Source of the DNA: Candidatus Subteraquimicrobium carltonvillense
GTDB lineage: Bacteria; Actinomycetota; Aquicultoria; Subteraquimicrobiales; Subteraquimicrobiaceae
Assembly: GCA_002339355.1 (NCBI GenBank)
Contig: DDKQ01000014.1
Location: 14,948 to 20,590 of the forward strand
Length of the DNA: 5,643 bases
Direction of reading: 5' to 3'
In this document: in pieces, positions 1 through 5,643 of the stretch
Numbering within the stretch: position 1 is the first letter of the stretch
Layout of the letters: each line of letters starts with the position of its first letter
The notes under the pieces: model-generated
Told to the model about the DNA's origin: nothing
The model's input: the letters and a program-made list of their open reading frames with translations, nothing else
Databases searched by the model: none
Made by a program: the position numbers and the translations under genes

Positions 1-1497
1 CCTTTCTTATTTGCGGTTATCATCCTTTTTTTCGGAAATAGATCGGAAAAGCTCAGGGAATGGGCTGCCGTCTTTGCCACGCTATTCGCTTCCTTTCTCT
101 GTTTTTTGATGCTTCCCGGTTCTCTAAGGGGAATCATTTACAAATGCCATGTCCTACACATGACACCTCGCATTTGGCTTCATTTCCGAGCAGATGGACT
201 AAGCATTGTATTCGCTCTTACTGCGGCTTTACTCTGGGCTTTAGCCACGGTTTTTTCTTTGGGATACATGAAGGGCGAACATGCACTCACAAGATATTAT
301 GGCTTCTTAATACTCTGTCTAACTTGGACCATGGGCATTGGCTTTGCGGGTAATCTGCTCACGCTTTTCATATTCTACGAATTACTCTCGGTTACCTCCT
401 ACCCAGTGATTGTCCATGAGGAAACCCCCGAAGCATTGGCAGCGGGTAAAAAATACATAATTTATGTACTTGTCGGTGGAACCTTCATATTATTGGGCAT
501 CGTTTTGACCTTTTACCTAGCCAATTCTCAGACCCTAGTGAAAACCGGGATACTCTCCATAAAGTATGGTTATAATACTTTAGCAATTTTATTTACCACT
601 TTTGTGCTGGGTTTCGGAGTAAAGGCCGCAATCATGCCCCTCCACGGCTGGGTCCCCGACGCCCATCCCGCCGCTCCCGCGCCGGCATCGGCATTACTTT
701 CTGGCGTTTTGGTTTGCGCTGGTTGTTATGGGCTCATGCGTGTAATTTATAACATCTTTGGGACTGAACTTTTGAGGCAGTTGGGATTTGGGGCGATTCT
801 GGCCTATGTCGCTGCGGCCACGATAATCGTTGCCTCCATCATAGCTTTAGATCAAGATAATCTCAAACGTAGGCTCGCCTATTCCACCATAAGTCAGATG
901 TCTTATATCGTTTTGGGAACTATCCTTCTTACACCAAGTAGTGCCATCGGGGGCATGGTCCACATCGCCAATCATGGCTTCATGAAGGCGATTTTATTCC
1001 TATGTTCTGGGGTGATCATAAAAGGGGTTAAAAAAAGGAATATAAGTGAGATGCAGGGAATCGGTTATGTGCTTCCCATAACCATGGTCTGTTTCGCAAT
1101 AGTAACCTTGGGCATGATGGGTTGTCCACCATTGGCGGGATTTATAAGTAAGTGGATGCTTTGTGTGGGAGGATTTGAGGCGGGGAAACCCATTTTCGTT
1201 GTGGTTCTGCTCATTAGTTCTCTTCTCTGTGCAGCTTATCTGCTCCCTGTGGTTTTCACCGCCTTTTTCGGCAAAACAAAGGAGGAAATCGAGGCTCTTA
1301 AAGAGGCTCATGCTAAGGGAGAGCAAACCCACTTGGAGGAGCCAAGGATTCAACTCGAGACAAAAAGTGTACCCTGGACAATGCTTCTGCCCATATTGAT
1401 TGGAACATTTTGTGTTGTTATTTTTGGCTTTGGATCTATGATACACTGGCTGGCTTTGCCCTTATCCAAGGTTGCTACTCAGCTTCTTTTAAAGTAA
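1..1497 (+). CDS. Antiporter-like membrane subunit 1 (MnhD/MrpD-NuoM superfamily), 5' partial
   Basis: This is a polytopic ion-translocating subunit of the Proton_antipo_M superfamily, acting in the cytoplasmic membrane as part of an Mrp-type antiporter or a complex I-like membrane arm. Frame 1 is open from base 1, so the true start lies upstream; 498 residues are visible before TAA. A TTG-ATG pair at 106-111 should not be taken as the start, because the preceding residues form a normal hydrophobic first helix plus the usual linker. By alignment with the third gene only about a dozen residues are missing. Visible motifs, numbered from the window start, are FYELL with the TM5 Glu at 127, followed by a conserved HEE; GFGVKAA with the TM7 Lys at 208; DAHPAAPAPASALLSG at about 220-235; NHGFMK with His 325 and Lys 329; and GFISKW with the TM12 Lys at 384. 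The TM8 lysine is replaced by Cys 239 within a CAGC motif. A charged loop at about 422-455 precedes the last membrane helix. The superfamily is certain; the exact subunit name is not. Confidence 0.95.
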   Translation, partial: PFLFAVIILFFGNRSEKLREWAAVFATLFASFLCFLMLPGSLRGIIYKCHVLHMTPRIWLHFRADGLSIVFALTAALLWALATVFSLGYMKGEHALTRYYGFLILCLTWTMGIGFAGNLLTLFIFYELLSVTSYPVIVHEETPEALAAGKKYIIYVLVGGTFILLGIVLTFYLANSQTLVKTGILSIKYGYNTLAILFTTFVLGFGVKAAIMPLHGWVPDAHPAAPAPASALLSGVLVCAGCYGLMRVIYNIFGTELLRQLGFGAILAYVAAATIIVASIIALDQDNLKRRLAYSTISQMSYIVLGTILLTPSSAIGGMVHIANHGFMKAILFLCSGVIIKGVKKRNISEMQGIGYVLPITMVCFAIVTLGMMGCPPLAGFISKWMLCVGGFEAGKPIFVVVLLISSLLCAAYLLPVVFTAFFGKTKEEIEALKEAHAKGEQTHLEEPRIQLETKSVPWTMLLPILIGTFCVVIFGFGSMIHWLALPLSKVATQLLLK

Positions 1498-1522
1498 AAT
1501 TGTAAAGTGAATGCAATCACAT

Positions 1523-1530
1523 GAGGAGGA
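1523..1530 (+). promoter_or_regulatory. Ribosome binding site of the His-rich gene
   Basis: GAGGAGGA lies 11 bases before the ATG at 1542. The spacing is slightly long, but this is the only strong Shine-Dalgarno sequence in the gap. It overlaps an earlier in-frame ATG at 1521, which has no upstream ribosome binding site of its own. The site therefore favours 1542 as the start. Confidence 0.7.
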
Positions 1531-1541
1531 ATGAAAATTAC

Positions 1542-2087
1542 ATGATAAAAAGGCTTTTAATTCTAAGTTTGATTTTTATTCTAATCATTAGTTTTTCAGT
1601 TCCCGTCCTCGCCGCTGAAAAGCCCGCTACGCATGAAAAGCCTCACGAGGAGGTTCATGCTGAAAGTGAAACCGCAAAGCATGAAGCCGAACATGAAGAG
1701 CATCATGGTCCTCCCCCGGTTTATTTCCTTCAATGGGGGCTTCTCCTAATCGTTTTTGGGCTTAGTACTTCCTATGTTCGAAAAATTCGAACTCATGGAA
1801 GGTCTCATCACGAGGGTTTAACCCTTGCTTACATTTTAACTTTCTTGATACTTATTTGTTACGCTTTGAATTACCATCCATCAATGCATGCATATCATGA
1901 ACCACCGGCTGTGGGCTTTCTCAAATTCGGTATCATGATCCTCGCTGGAGCCTTTGTCACAGTTTACGGGATTCTGGGGCGCCATGAGGAACATGAGGAA
2001 CACGTTCCCTCACATGAAGGGCATGCTTCCCCTCATAAAGGGATACCTTCCCACGATGAGCACACTTCACCGCATGCGCATCATTGA
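1542..2087 (+). CDS. Small histidine-rich membrane protein of unknown function
   Basis: I do not recognise a family. The start at ATG 1542 gives 181 residues and places a classic signal sequence first: MIKR, a hydrophobic core at about 5-22, and a possible signal peptidase site after VLA or VLAA (24-25). A His/Glu-rich hydrophilic segment follows (about 30-55), then hydrophobic segments at about 60-79, 92-109 and 122-145, and a C-terminal His/Glu/Ser/Pro-rich tail (about 148-181). By my count 24 of 181 residues are histidine, most of them in the two soluble ends. If the signal is cleaved, the N-terminal His-rich segment is outside the membrane; three helices would then put the C-terminal tail on the opposite, cytoplasmic side. 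It sits 44 bases after one antiporter-like gene and 38 before another, so it is probably an accessory subunit or assembly factor of the same complex. Metal binding (for example Ni, Zn or Cu) or pH buffering and sensing are inferences from composition only. A start at 1521 would add seven residues. Confidence 0.85.
   Translation: MIKRLLILSLIFILIISFSVPVLAAEKPATHEKPHEEVHAESETAKHEAEHEEHHGPPPVYFLQWGLLLIVFGLSTSYVRKIRTHGRSHHEGLTLAYILTFLILICYALNYHPSMHAYHEPPAVGFLKFGIMILAGAFVTVYGILGRHEEHEEHVPSHEGHASPHKGIPSHDEHTSPHAHH
1983..2000 (+). repeat. Short tandem 9-base repeat coding for His-Glu-Glu
   Basis: Two exact tandem copies of CATGAGGAA encode HEEHEE in the tail of the His-rich protein, followed directly by another His codon. 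This is a small in-frame repeat and suggests that the tail can grow by slippage or duplication. Confidence 0.6.
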
Positions 2088-2111
2088 ATAGAGTATCTAA
2101 TCGATGATTTT

Positions 2112-2118
2112 GGAGGGG
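2112..2118 (+). promoter_or_regulatory. Ribosome binding site that fixes a TTG start
   Basis: GGAGGGG is followed after 7 bases by TTG at 2126. It is the only strong Shine-Dalgarno sequence in the gap and is correctly spaced for this TTG. No in-frame ATG lies near it, so it determines the start of the next gene. Confidence 0.8.
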
Positions 2119-2125
2119 ATTTGAA

Positions 2126-3652
2126 TTGGGTGTATTTGCTCTACTTGCGATCATAGCCCCCGCGTTGGGGGGAATAGGTGTTTACTATGTCTCGAAGAAA
2201 GTTTCCGAGGAGCGAGGATGCACTCTCACGACTATAATCTGCGGAATAACATTTTTCCTGGTGTGCCTGGTTTATCCTACCATTGCCGGAGGAAACGTTG
2301 TTGAATGGAGATTCTATCCGCTTCTTCCAGTGACCTTGACAATATACGTTGATTCTCTGGGTTTCCTCTTGGGCTTTATCGCCTCTTTCATGTGGTTTAT
2401 GGCTTCCCTGTACGCCATGGAATACATGAAACCGGAGCACGCAAAGACCAGATTCAATATTTTCTCCCTTCTGTCCTTATGTGGAATGATGGGCATCGTA
2501 TTCACCGGTAATCTATTCAGCTTGTACATTTTCTTCGAACTCATGGCTGTCCTCTCTTATATATTGGTCATTCATGAGGAAACCGAAGAAGCCATGAAAG
2601 CTGGTCTAAAATATCTATTCATGGGGATAATTGGGGGGCTTGTGTTGCTTCTGGCTATCGTTGCCACACACGCAATTTGTGGGACGACCACACTCACCCA
2701 GGCTGGACTGGCTCCTCTTAGGGGAAGTCCCTATTTCACCTGGATTTTTTGGTGCTTCATCCTTGGATTCGCTGTCAAGGCGGGAATGTTTCCCGTTCAC
2801 GTCTGGCTTCCCGATGCCCATCCCATTGCCCCAACACCTGCTTCTGCTCTCCTTTCGGGGGTCATGATAAAGGCGGGAGCCTATGGAATCATTAGAACCA
2901 TATATGCCGTCTTCGGTTCACCCGTATTGGCGAATCCAACCACGGGCAAATTCTTGCTTATCTTAGGAATAATCACCATGATTTTGGGTTCTGGATGTGC
3001 CATCCTTCAGAAGGAGATAAAGAGGCTTCTCGCATTCTCCTCCATCGCTCAGATTGGCTACGTGATCACCGGGGCAGCTCTTTTGTCGTCCCTGGGCTTA
3101 ACGGGAGGAGTTTTGCATATCTTCAATCACGCTTTGATGAAGGGGACATTATTCTTATGTGCTGGAGCAATGATATACAAAACCGGTTTGAGGCAATTGA
3201 AGGATTTGAAGGGCATAGGTTTTCGCATGCCCCTGACCATTATCTGCTTTACCTTGGCTGCATGTTCGATGATTGGTTTTCCACCATTTTGTGGATTCAT
3301 CAGTAAATGGGTATTGGCTGAAGGGGCTCTTCAATCTGCATCGATGGGCATCATCAGCAGGGCAGCTGGGATAGCTGTGGTTGGCTTCCTCCTTTTGAGT
3401 AGCCTACTCAATGTGGTTTATTACGGACCTATCGTCATAAAAGCTTGGTTTGGAGTTGAACATGGAGGACACAATCCCGGGCATGGACATTCTGGCCATG
3501 AAGAACATGTCGAGGTGAAGAGGGAAGATCCAAGTTGGCAGATGCTTGTTCCGATGTTTGCACTTGCTTTGGGGACATTGATCTTCGGCATCTATCCTCA
3601 ATTCCCTCTGAATTTGGCGAAGGCAGTAGCTCACATTTACTTCGGTCATTAG
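2126..3652 (+). CDS. Antiporter-like membrane subunit 2 (MnhD/MrpD-NuoM type), complete
   Basis: This complete 508-residue protein matches the usual length of MrpD and NuoM (about 490-510). It should form a 14-helix ion-translocating subunit in the cytoplasmic membrane. The TTG start is chosen from the well-placed GGAGGGG site and because the first helix begins at once. Conserved features are an Asp in the VDSLG motif before TM3; the TM5 Glu 138 in FFELMAVLSY; the TM7 Lys 218 in GFAVKAG; the run DAHPIAPTPASALLSG; the TM8 Lys 249 in MIKAGAYG; the KRLLAFSSIAQIGY motif near 295-310; His 335 and Lys 339 in NHALMK; and the TM12 Lys 394 in GFISKW. The core channel residues are all present, so it should be active in ion transfer. 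The loop before the last helix (about 446-461) contains six histidines in a Gly-rich context, which is not typical of MrpD or NuoM as I know them. MrpD-type naming is preferred over NuoM because of the FEL..SY.LVIHEE signature, but without neighbouring Mrp B, C, E, F or G genes this is not settled. Confidence 0.96.
   Translation: MGVFALLAIIAPALGGIGVYYVSKKVSEERGCTLTTIICGITFFLVCLVYPTIAGGNVVEWRFYPLLPVTLTIYVDSLGFLLGFIASFMWFMASLYAMEYMKPEHAKTRFNIFSLLSLCGMMGIVFTGNLFSLYIFFELMAVLSYILVIHEETEEAMKAGLKYLFMGIIGGLVLLLAIVATHAICGTTTLTQAGLAPLRGSPYFTWIFWCFILGFAVKAGMFPVHVWLPDAHPIAPTPASALLSGVMIKAGAYGIIRTIYAVFGSPVLANPTTGKFLLILGIITMILGSGCAILQKEIKRLLAFSSIAQIGYVITGAALLSSLGLTGGVLHIFNHALMKGTLFLCAGAMIYKTGLRQLKDLKGIGFRMPLTIICFTLAACSMIGFPPFCGFISKWVLAEGALQSASMGIISRAAGIAVVGFLLLSSLLNVVYYGPIVIKAWFGVEHGGHNPGHGHSGHEEHVEVKREDPSWQMLVPMFALALGTLIFGIYPQFPLNLAKAVAHIYFGH
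3461..3508 (+). other. Histidine-rich loop within antiporter-like subunit 2
   Basis: Six histidine codons fall within 16 codons, mixed with Gly, Asn, Pro, Ser and Glu (residues 446-461). The segment joins the last two predicted membrane helices. It is hydrophilic and looks like an added metal-binding or pH-sensitive loop, but no known motif can be named. Confidence 0.7.
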
Positions 3653-3675
3653 GTGATATAAAATCCTTGGAAATT

Positions 3676-3681
3676 GGAGGT
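3676..3681 (+). promoter_or_regulatory. Ribosome binding site of antiporter-like subunit 3
   Basis: GGAGGT stands 6 bases before the ATG at 3688, at good spacing, inside a 35-base gap with no terminator-like hairpin. It supports both the start choice and translation from a shared transcript. Confidence 0.8.
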
Positions 3682-3687
3682 TAATTT

Positions 3688-5643
3688 ATGCATCTTGAAG
3701 TTTTGGGACCTGTAACTCCTAAGGCGAGCATCATAGCCTTCCTTCCCTTCCTTGCCGTACTCATTCCATTTCTCGGTGCAGTTTTTACTGCGATCTTCAG
3801 TAGAAAGACAAAAATTAGAAATGCCACTGTTGTCTCTACAACCATTTTGACCTTCCTCATTGTCCTTTATATGTATCAACCAGTAGTCCAAGGTATCCAC
3901 ATCGGTGAACATATTTACCAGGGCATTGAATGTTCTTTCCCTTCAGGTCTTGGTTTTGGAATAAACTTCGGAGTGGATGCCGTTGGGCTGCTAATAGCCG
4001 CAATAACTTCATTCATTTGGGCTCTTTCCTGTATCTACGCCACTTCATATATGAGCGTTGAGCATGCCCAAACGAGATATTTTTTCTTTGTCCTTCTCAC
4101 CTTGGGAGCAAACCTGGGGGTCCTTTTAACCAAGGATTTCTTCTCCCTATTTCTCTTCTTCGAGCTCATGGCGATCTTCTCGTATGTGCTGGTCATCCAC
4201 GAGGAGGACGAAAAAGCCATGGCCGCTGGAAGATTGTATCTTTTCATGAGCGTCATCGGGGGATTACTCCTTCTGGGGGGAATAATGATCCTGGCTGCAA
4301 GGGCTGGAAAGATAGACATCGTCCCCATGGCTTCCCTCATAGAGAAAACCCTGCCCGGTTATCTGAAATATTTAGTGGCCATCATGATGATCGCGGGCTT
4401 TGGGAGCAAAGCCGGGATATTCCTTCTCCATGTCTGGCTTCCTGAAGCTCACCCCATAGCTCCGACACCCGCTTCGGCATTGCTTTCCGGTTTGATGATA
4501 AAAGCGGGAGCCTATGGAATCTTGAGAACCGTAAATACTCTATTTGCCCCGGTTGCAACTGCGGCAGTACATAGCAGTACTCACGCCTCACAAGCAAATC
4601 AGGCTACCCAAGCTGCTCATGCAGTTCACGGCTGGACCACGCTCACCAACTTGGGTTACGGATTGATATGGGTGGGCATTGTGACCATGTTCTTTGGCGT
4701 GGTAAATGCGCTACTTTCTCCGAATTGCAAGAGGATGCTGGCATATCATTCCGTCTCCCAAATGGGATACATCGTGATGGGATTAGGATGTGCCGCATAC
4801 CTGGGGAAGGACGGAGCCATGGGTCTTGCCGGAGGAGTGTACCACATAGTAAATCACGCCCTGTTTAAAGCGGGACTATTTTTAGCCATAGGCGCGGTAT
4901 ACTTTAGGACTCGTGAACTGGATATGTACAAACTGGGTGGAATGTGGAGGAATATGCCCTTCACTGCTTTGGCATGCTTCATTGCCGCCTGCGGCATCTC
5001 TGGAATACCCTTATTCAACGGCTTCGCCTCCAAGACCATACTCCATCACGCGATATTAGAAGCTTATGAGCACTCGGCACATTATTCAGTTTTTCATCGA
5101 CCGGATATTCTGCTCAAAATCGCCGAGGTATTCTTCGTCCTCACGGCATTCGGTACATTCTGCTCCAACATGAAGATGTGGTCATTCGTGTTTGTCTGGA
5201 AGAGACCGGAGAAGTTCAAGGATGTTAAGCCCGAACCCCTATCCATGCGCATAGCCATGCTCGCCATATCTGCGGTAATTTTGTTCATAGGTCTCAAGCC
5301 CAATTGGCTGTTAGAGAAGTTCATCGGACCGGCTCTGGCAAACTTCGGTTTTGATCCAGCCTCTCATCCATATCATATATTGTACAATATCCACGCCACT
5401 GGATTGAGGTCGACCATTCCACTCCTTTACGATCCCAAAACCTATGCTTTCCTCACAAACCCAGAGGTCGTCCACAATCTTCTGGGATTATCCATCTGCG
5501 TCCTTGGTGGAGGAATGTACTTCGTCTTGGGTTATAGATTCGGTTGGTTCCATGTAGATCCTCCCGAGTGGGTTTCTGTTAAATATTGGTACCTAAAGCT
5601 TGCTGCGGGCACGGTCTTTCTCGTGTCCAAGCCTTCAATATTC
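3688..5643 (+). CDS. Antiporter-like membrane subunit 3, long form (MrpD/NuoL/HyfB-like), 3' partial
   Basis: This is the third paralogue, starting at ATG 3688 and still open at the last base, with 652 residues visible. Hydrophobic helices begin at about residue 14. Key residues are Asp 97 (GVDAVG); TM5 Glu 159 in FFELMAIFSY followed by VLVIHEE; TM7 Lys 241 in GFGSKAG; PEAHPIAPTPASALLSG; TM8 Lys 272 in MIKAGAYG; NHALFK with His 390 and Lys 394; and TM12 Lys 449 in GFASKT. All core ion-channel residues are present. Two features set it apart. An Ala/His/Gln/Thr-rich insertion at about 289-314 lies between TM8 and TM9. The C-terminus extends past the normal end of MrpD or NuoM, with an added hydrophobic helix at about 596-621 and then a PPEW...YWY motif at about 625-635. 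Its length is in the NuoL or HyfB range and shorter than MrpA as far as visible. It follows the previous gene by 35 bases. Long-form D-like, NuoL-like and HyfB-like assignments all remain possible. Confidence 0.95.
   Translation, partial: MHLEVLGPVTPKASIIAFLPFLAVLIPFLGAVFTAIFSRKTKIRNATVVSTTILTFLIVLYMYQPVVQGIHIGEHIYQGIECSFPSGLGFGINFGVDAVGLLIAAITSFIWALSCIYATSYMSVEHAQTRYFFFVLLTLGANLGVLLTKDFFSLFLFFELMAIFSYVLVIHEEDEKAMAAGRLYLFMSVIGGLLLLGGIMILAARAGKIDIVPMASLIEKTLPGYLKYLVAIMMIAGFGSKAGIFLLHVWLPEAHPIAPTPASALLSGLMIKAGAYGILRTVNTLFAPVATAAVHSSTHASQANQATQAAHAVHGWTTLTNLGYGLIWVGIVTMFFGVVNALLSPNCKRMLAYHSVSQMGYIVMGLGCAAYLGKDGAMGLAGGVYHIVNHALFKAGLFLAIGAVYFRTRELDMYKLGGMWRNMPFTALACFIAACGISGIPLFNGFASKTILHHAILEAYEHSAHYSVFHRPDILLKIAEVFFVLTAFGTFCSNMKMWSFVFVWKRPEKFKDVKPEPLSMRIAMLAISAVILFIGLKPNWLLEKFIGPALANFGFDPASHPYHILYNIHATGLRSTIPLLYDPKTYAFLTNPEVVHNLLGLSICVLGGGMYFVLGYRFGWFHVDPPEWVSVKYWYLKLAAGTVFLVSKPSIF
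4552..4632 (+). other. Ala/His/Gln-rich low-complexity insertion in antiporter-like subunit 3
   Basis: About 27 codons (residues 289-315) rich in Ala, His, Gln, Thr and Ser, including four histidines, interrupt the loop between TM8 and TM9. The corresponding place in the second subunit has only a short Pro/Asn/Thr/Gly loop. The reading frame is intact and the flanking helices are conserved, so this is an in-frame insertion in a surface loop rather than a frameshift. Confidence 0.65.

Noticed and set aside
60..353. 97-residue plus-strand reading frame
   Set aside because: It overlaps the conserved N-terminal part of subunit 1 in another frame and has no family-like features.
1000..1446. 148-residue minus-strand reading frame
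   Set aside because: It lies wholly opposite the conserved C-terminal half of subunit 1 and its translation is low-hydrophobicity and featureless; it is a shadow.
106..1497. Start of antiporter-like subunit 1 at TTG 106 or ATG 109
   Set aside because: The frame is open to base 1, the upstream residues form the expected first helix, and no Shine-Dalgarno sequence precedes 106.
1507..1520. Possible hairpin GTGA-6-TCAC between subunit 1 and the His-rich gene
   Set aside because: Only four base pairs and no T-run, so it is not a credible terminator or regulatory structure.
1521..1523. Alternative ATG start of the His-rich gene
   Set aside because: The Shine-Dalgarno sequence begins within this codon, so it cannot serve it. 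The ATG at 1542 places the positively charged n-region and signal core at the N-terminus.
1531..1545. Four-codon reading frame (MKIT) whose TGA overlaps the ATG at 1542
   Set aside because: It looks like a leader with an ATGA coupling, but it begins only one base after the GGAGG core, too close for initiation; probably chance.
3649..4340. Two minus-strand reading frames opposite the start of subunit 3
   Set aside because: Both lie opposite an intact, motif-bearing gene and show no ribosome site or recognisable domain.

Overview
The window is one tightly packed, entirely plus-strand stretch of a membrane energy-conversion operon. It holds four genes. Three encode paralogous antiporter-like subunits of the proton-translocating superfamily that includes MrpA/MrpD (MnhA/MnhD), NuoL/NuoM/NuoN and the HyfB/HycC/MbhH subunits of membrane hydrogenases. 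Between the first and second of these lies a small, very histidine-rich membrane protein that I do not recognise.

Layout: (1) positions 1-1497, an antiporter-like subunit whose N-terminus lies before the window; (2) 1542-2087, the His-rich protein with a signal peptide and three further hydrophobic segments; (3) 2126-3652, a complete 508-residue MrpD/NuoM-like subunit with a TTG start; (4) 3688-5643, a longer antiporter-like subunit (652 residues visible) that is still open at the window end. The gaps are only 44, 38 and 35 bases. Genes 2-4 each have a strong GGAGG-type ribosome binding site. I see no terminator or convincing promoter between genes, so co-transcription is the natural reading. 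There is no gene-free stretch longer than about 50 bases.

How the genes work together: in this superfamily, each antiporter-like subunit carries an ion channel built around a TM5 glutamate, a TM7 lysine, a TM8 lysine, a TM11 histidine and a TM12 lysine or glutamate (established for complex I and Mrp). All five are visible in the second and third paralogues. The first paralogue has lost the TM8 lysine and carries a CxxC pair at that spot. Three such subunits in a row suggest either an expanded multi-D-subunit Mrp-type Na+/H+ antiporter or the membrane arm of a complex I-like, Hyf-like or Ehr-like complex. The catalytic or electron-transfer subunits that would decide this are not in the window. 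Histidine-rich soluble segments recur in the small protein, in the C-terminal loop of the second paralogue and in an insertion of the third, which is the least expected feature here.

Organism: a prokaryote with classical Shine-Dalgarno sites, a TTG start and frequent ATA, AGG and AGA codons at moderate GC. An anaerobic and perhaps thermophilic bacterium is a reasonable guess, but the sequence does not fix the phylum and an archaeon cannot be excluded.
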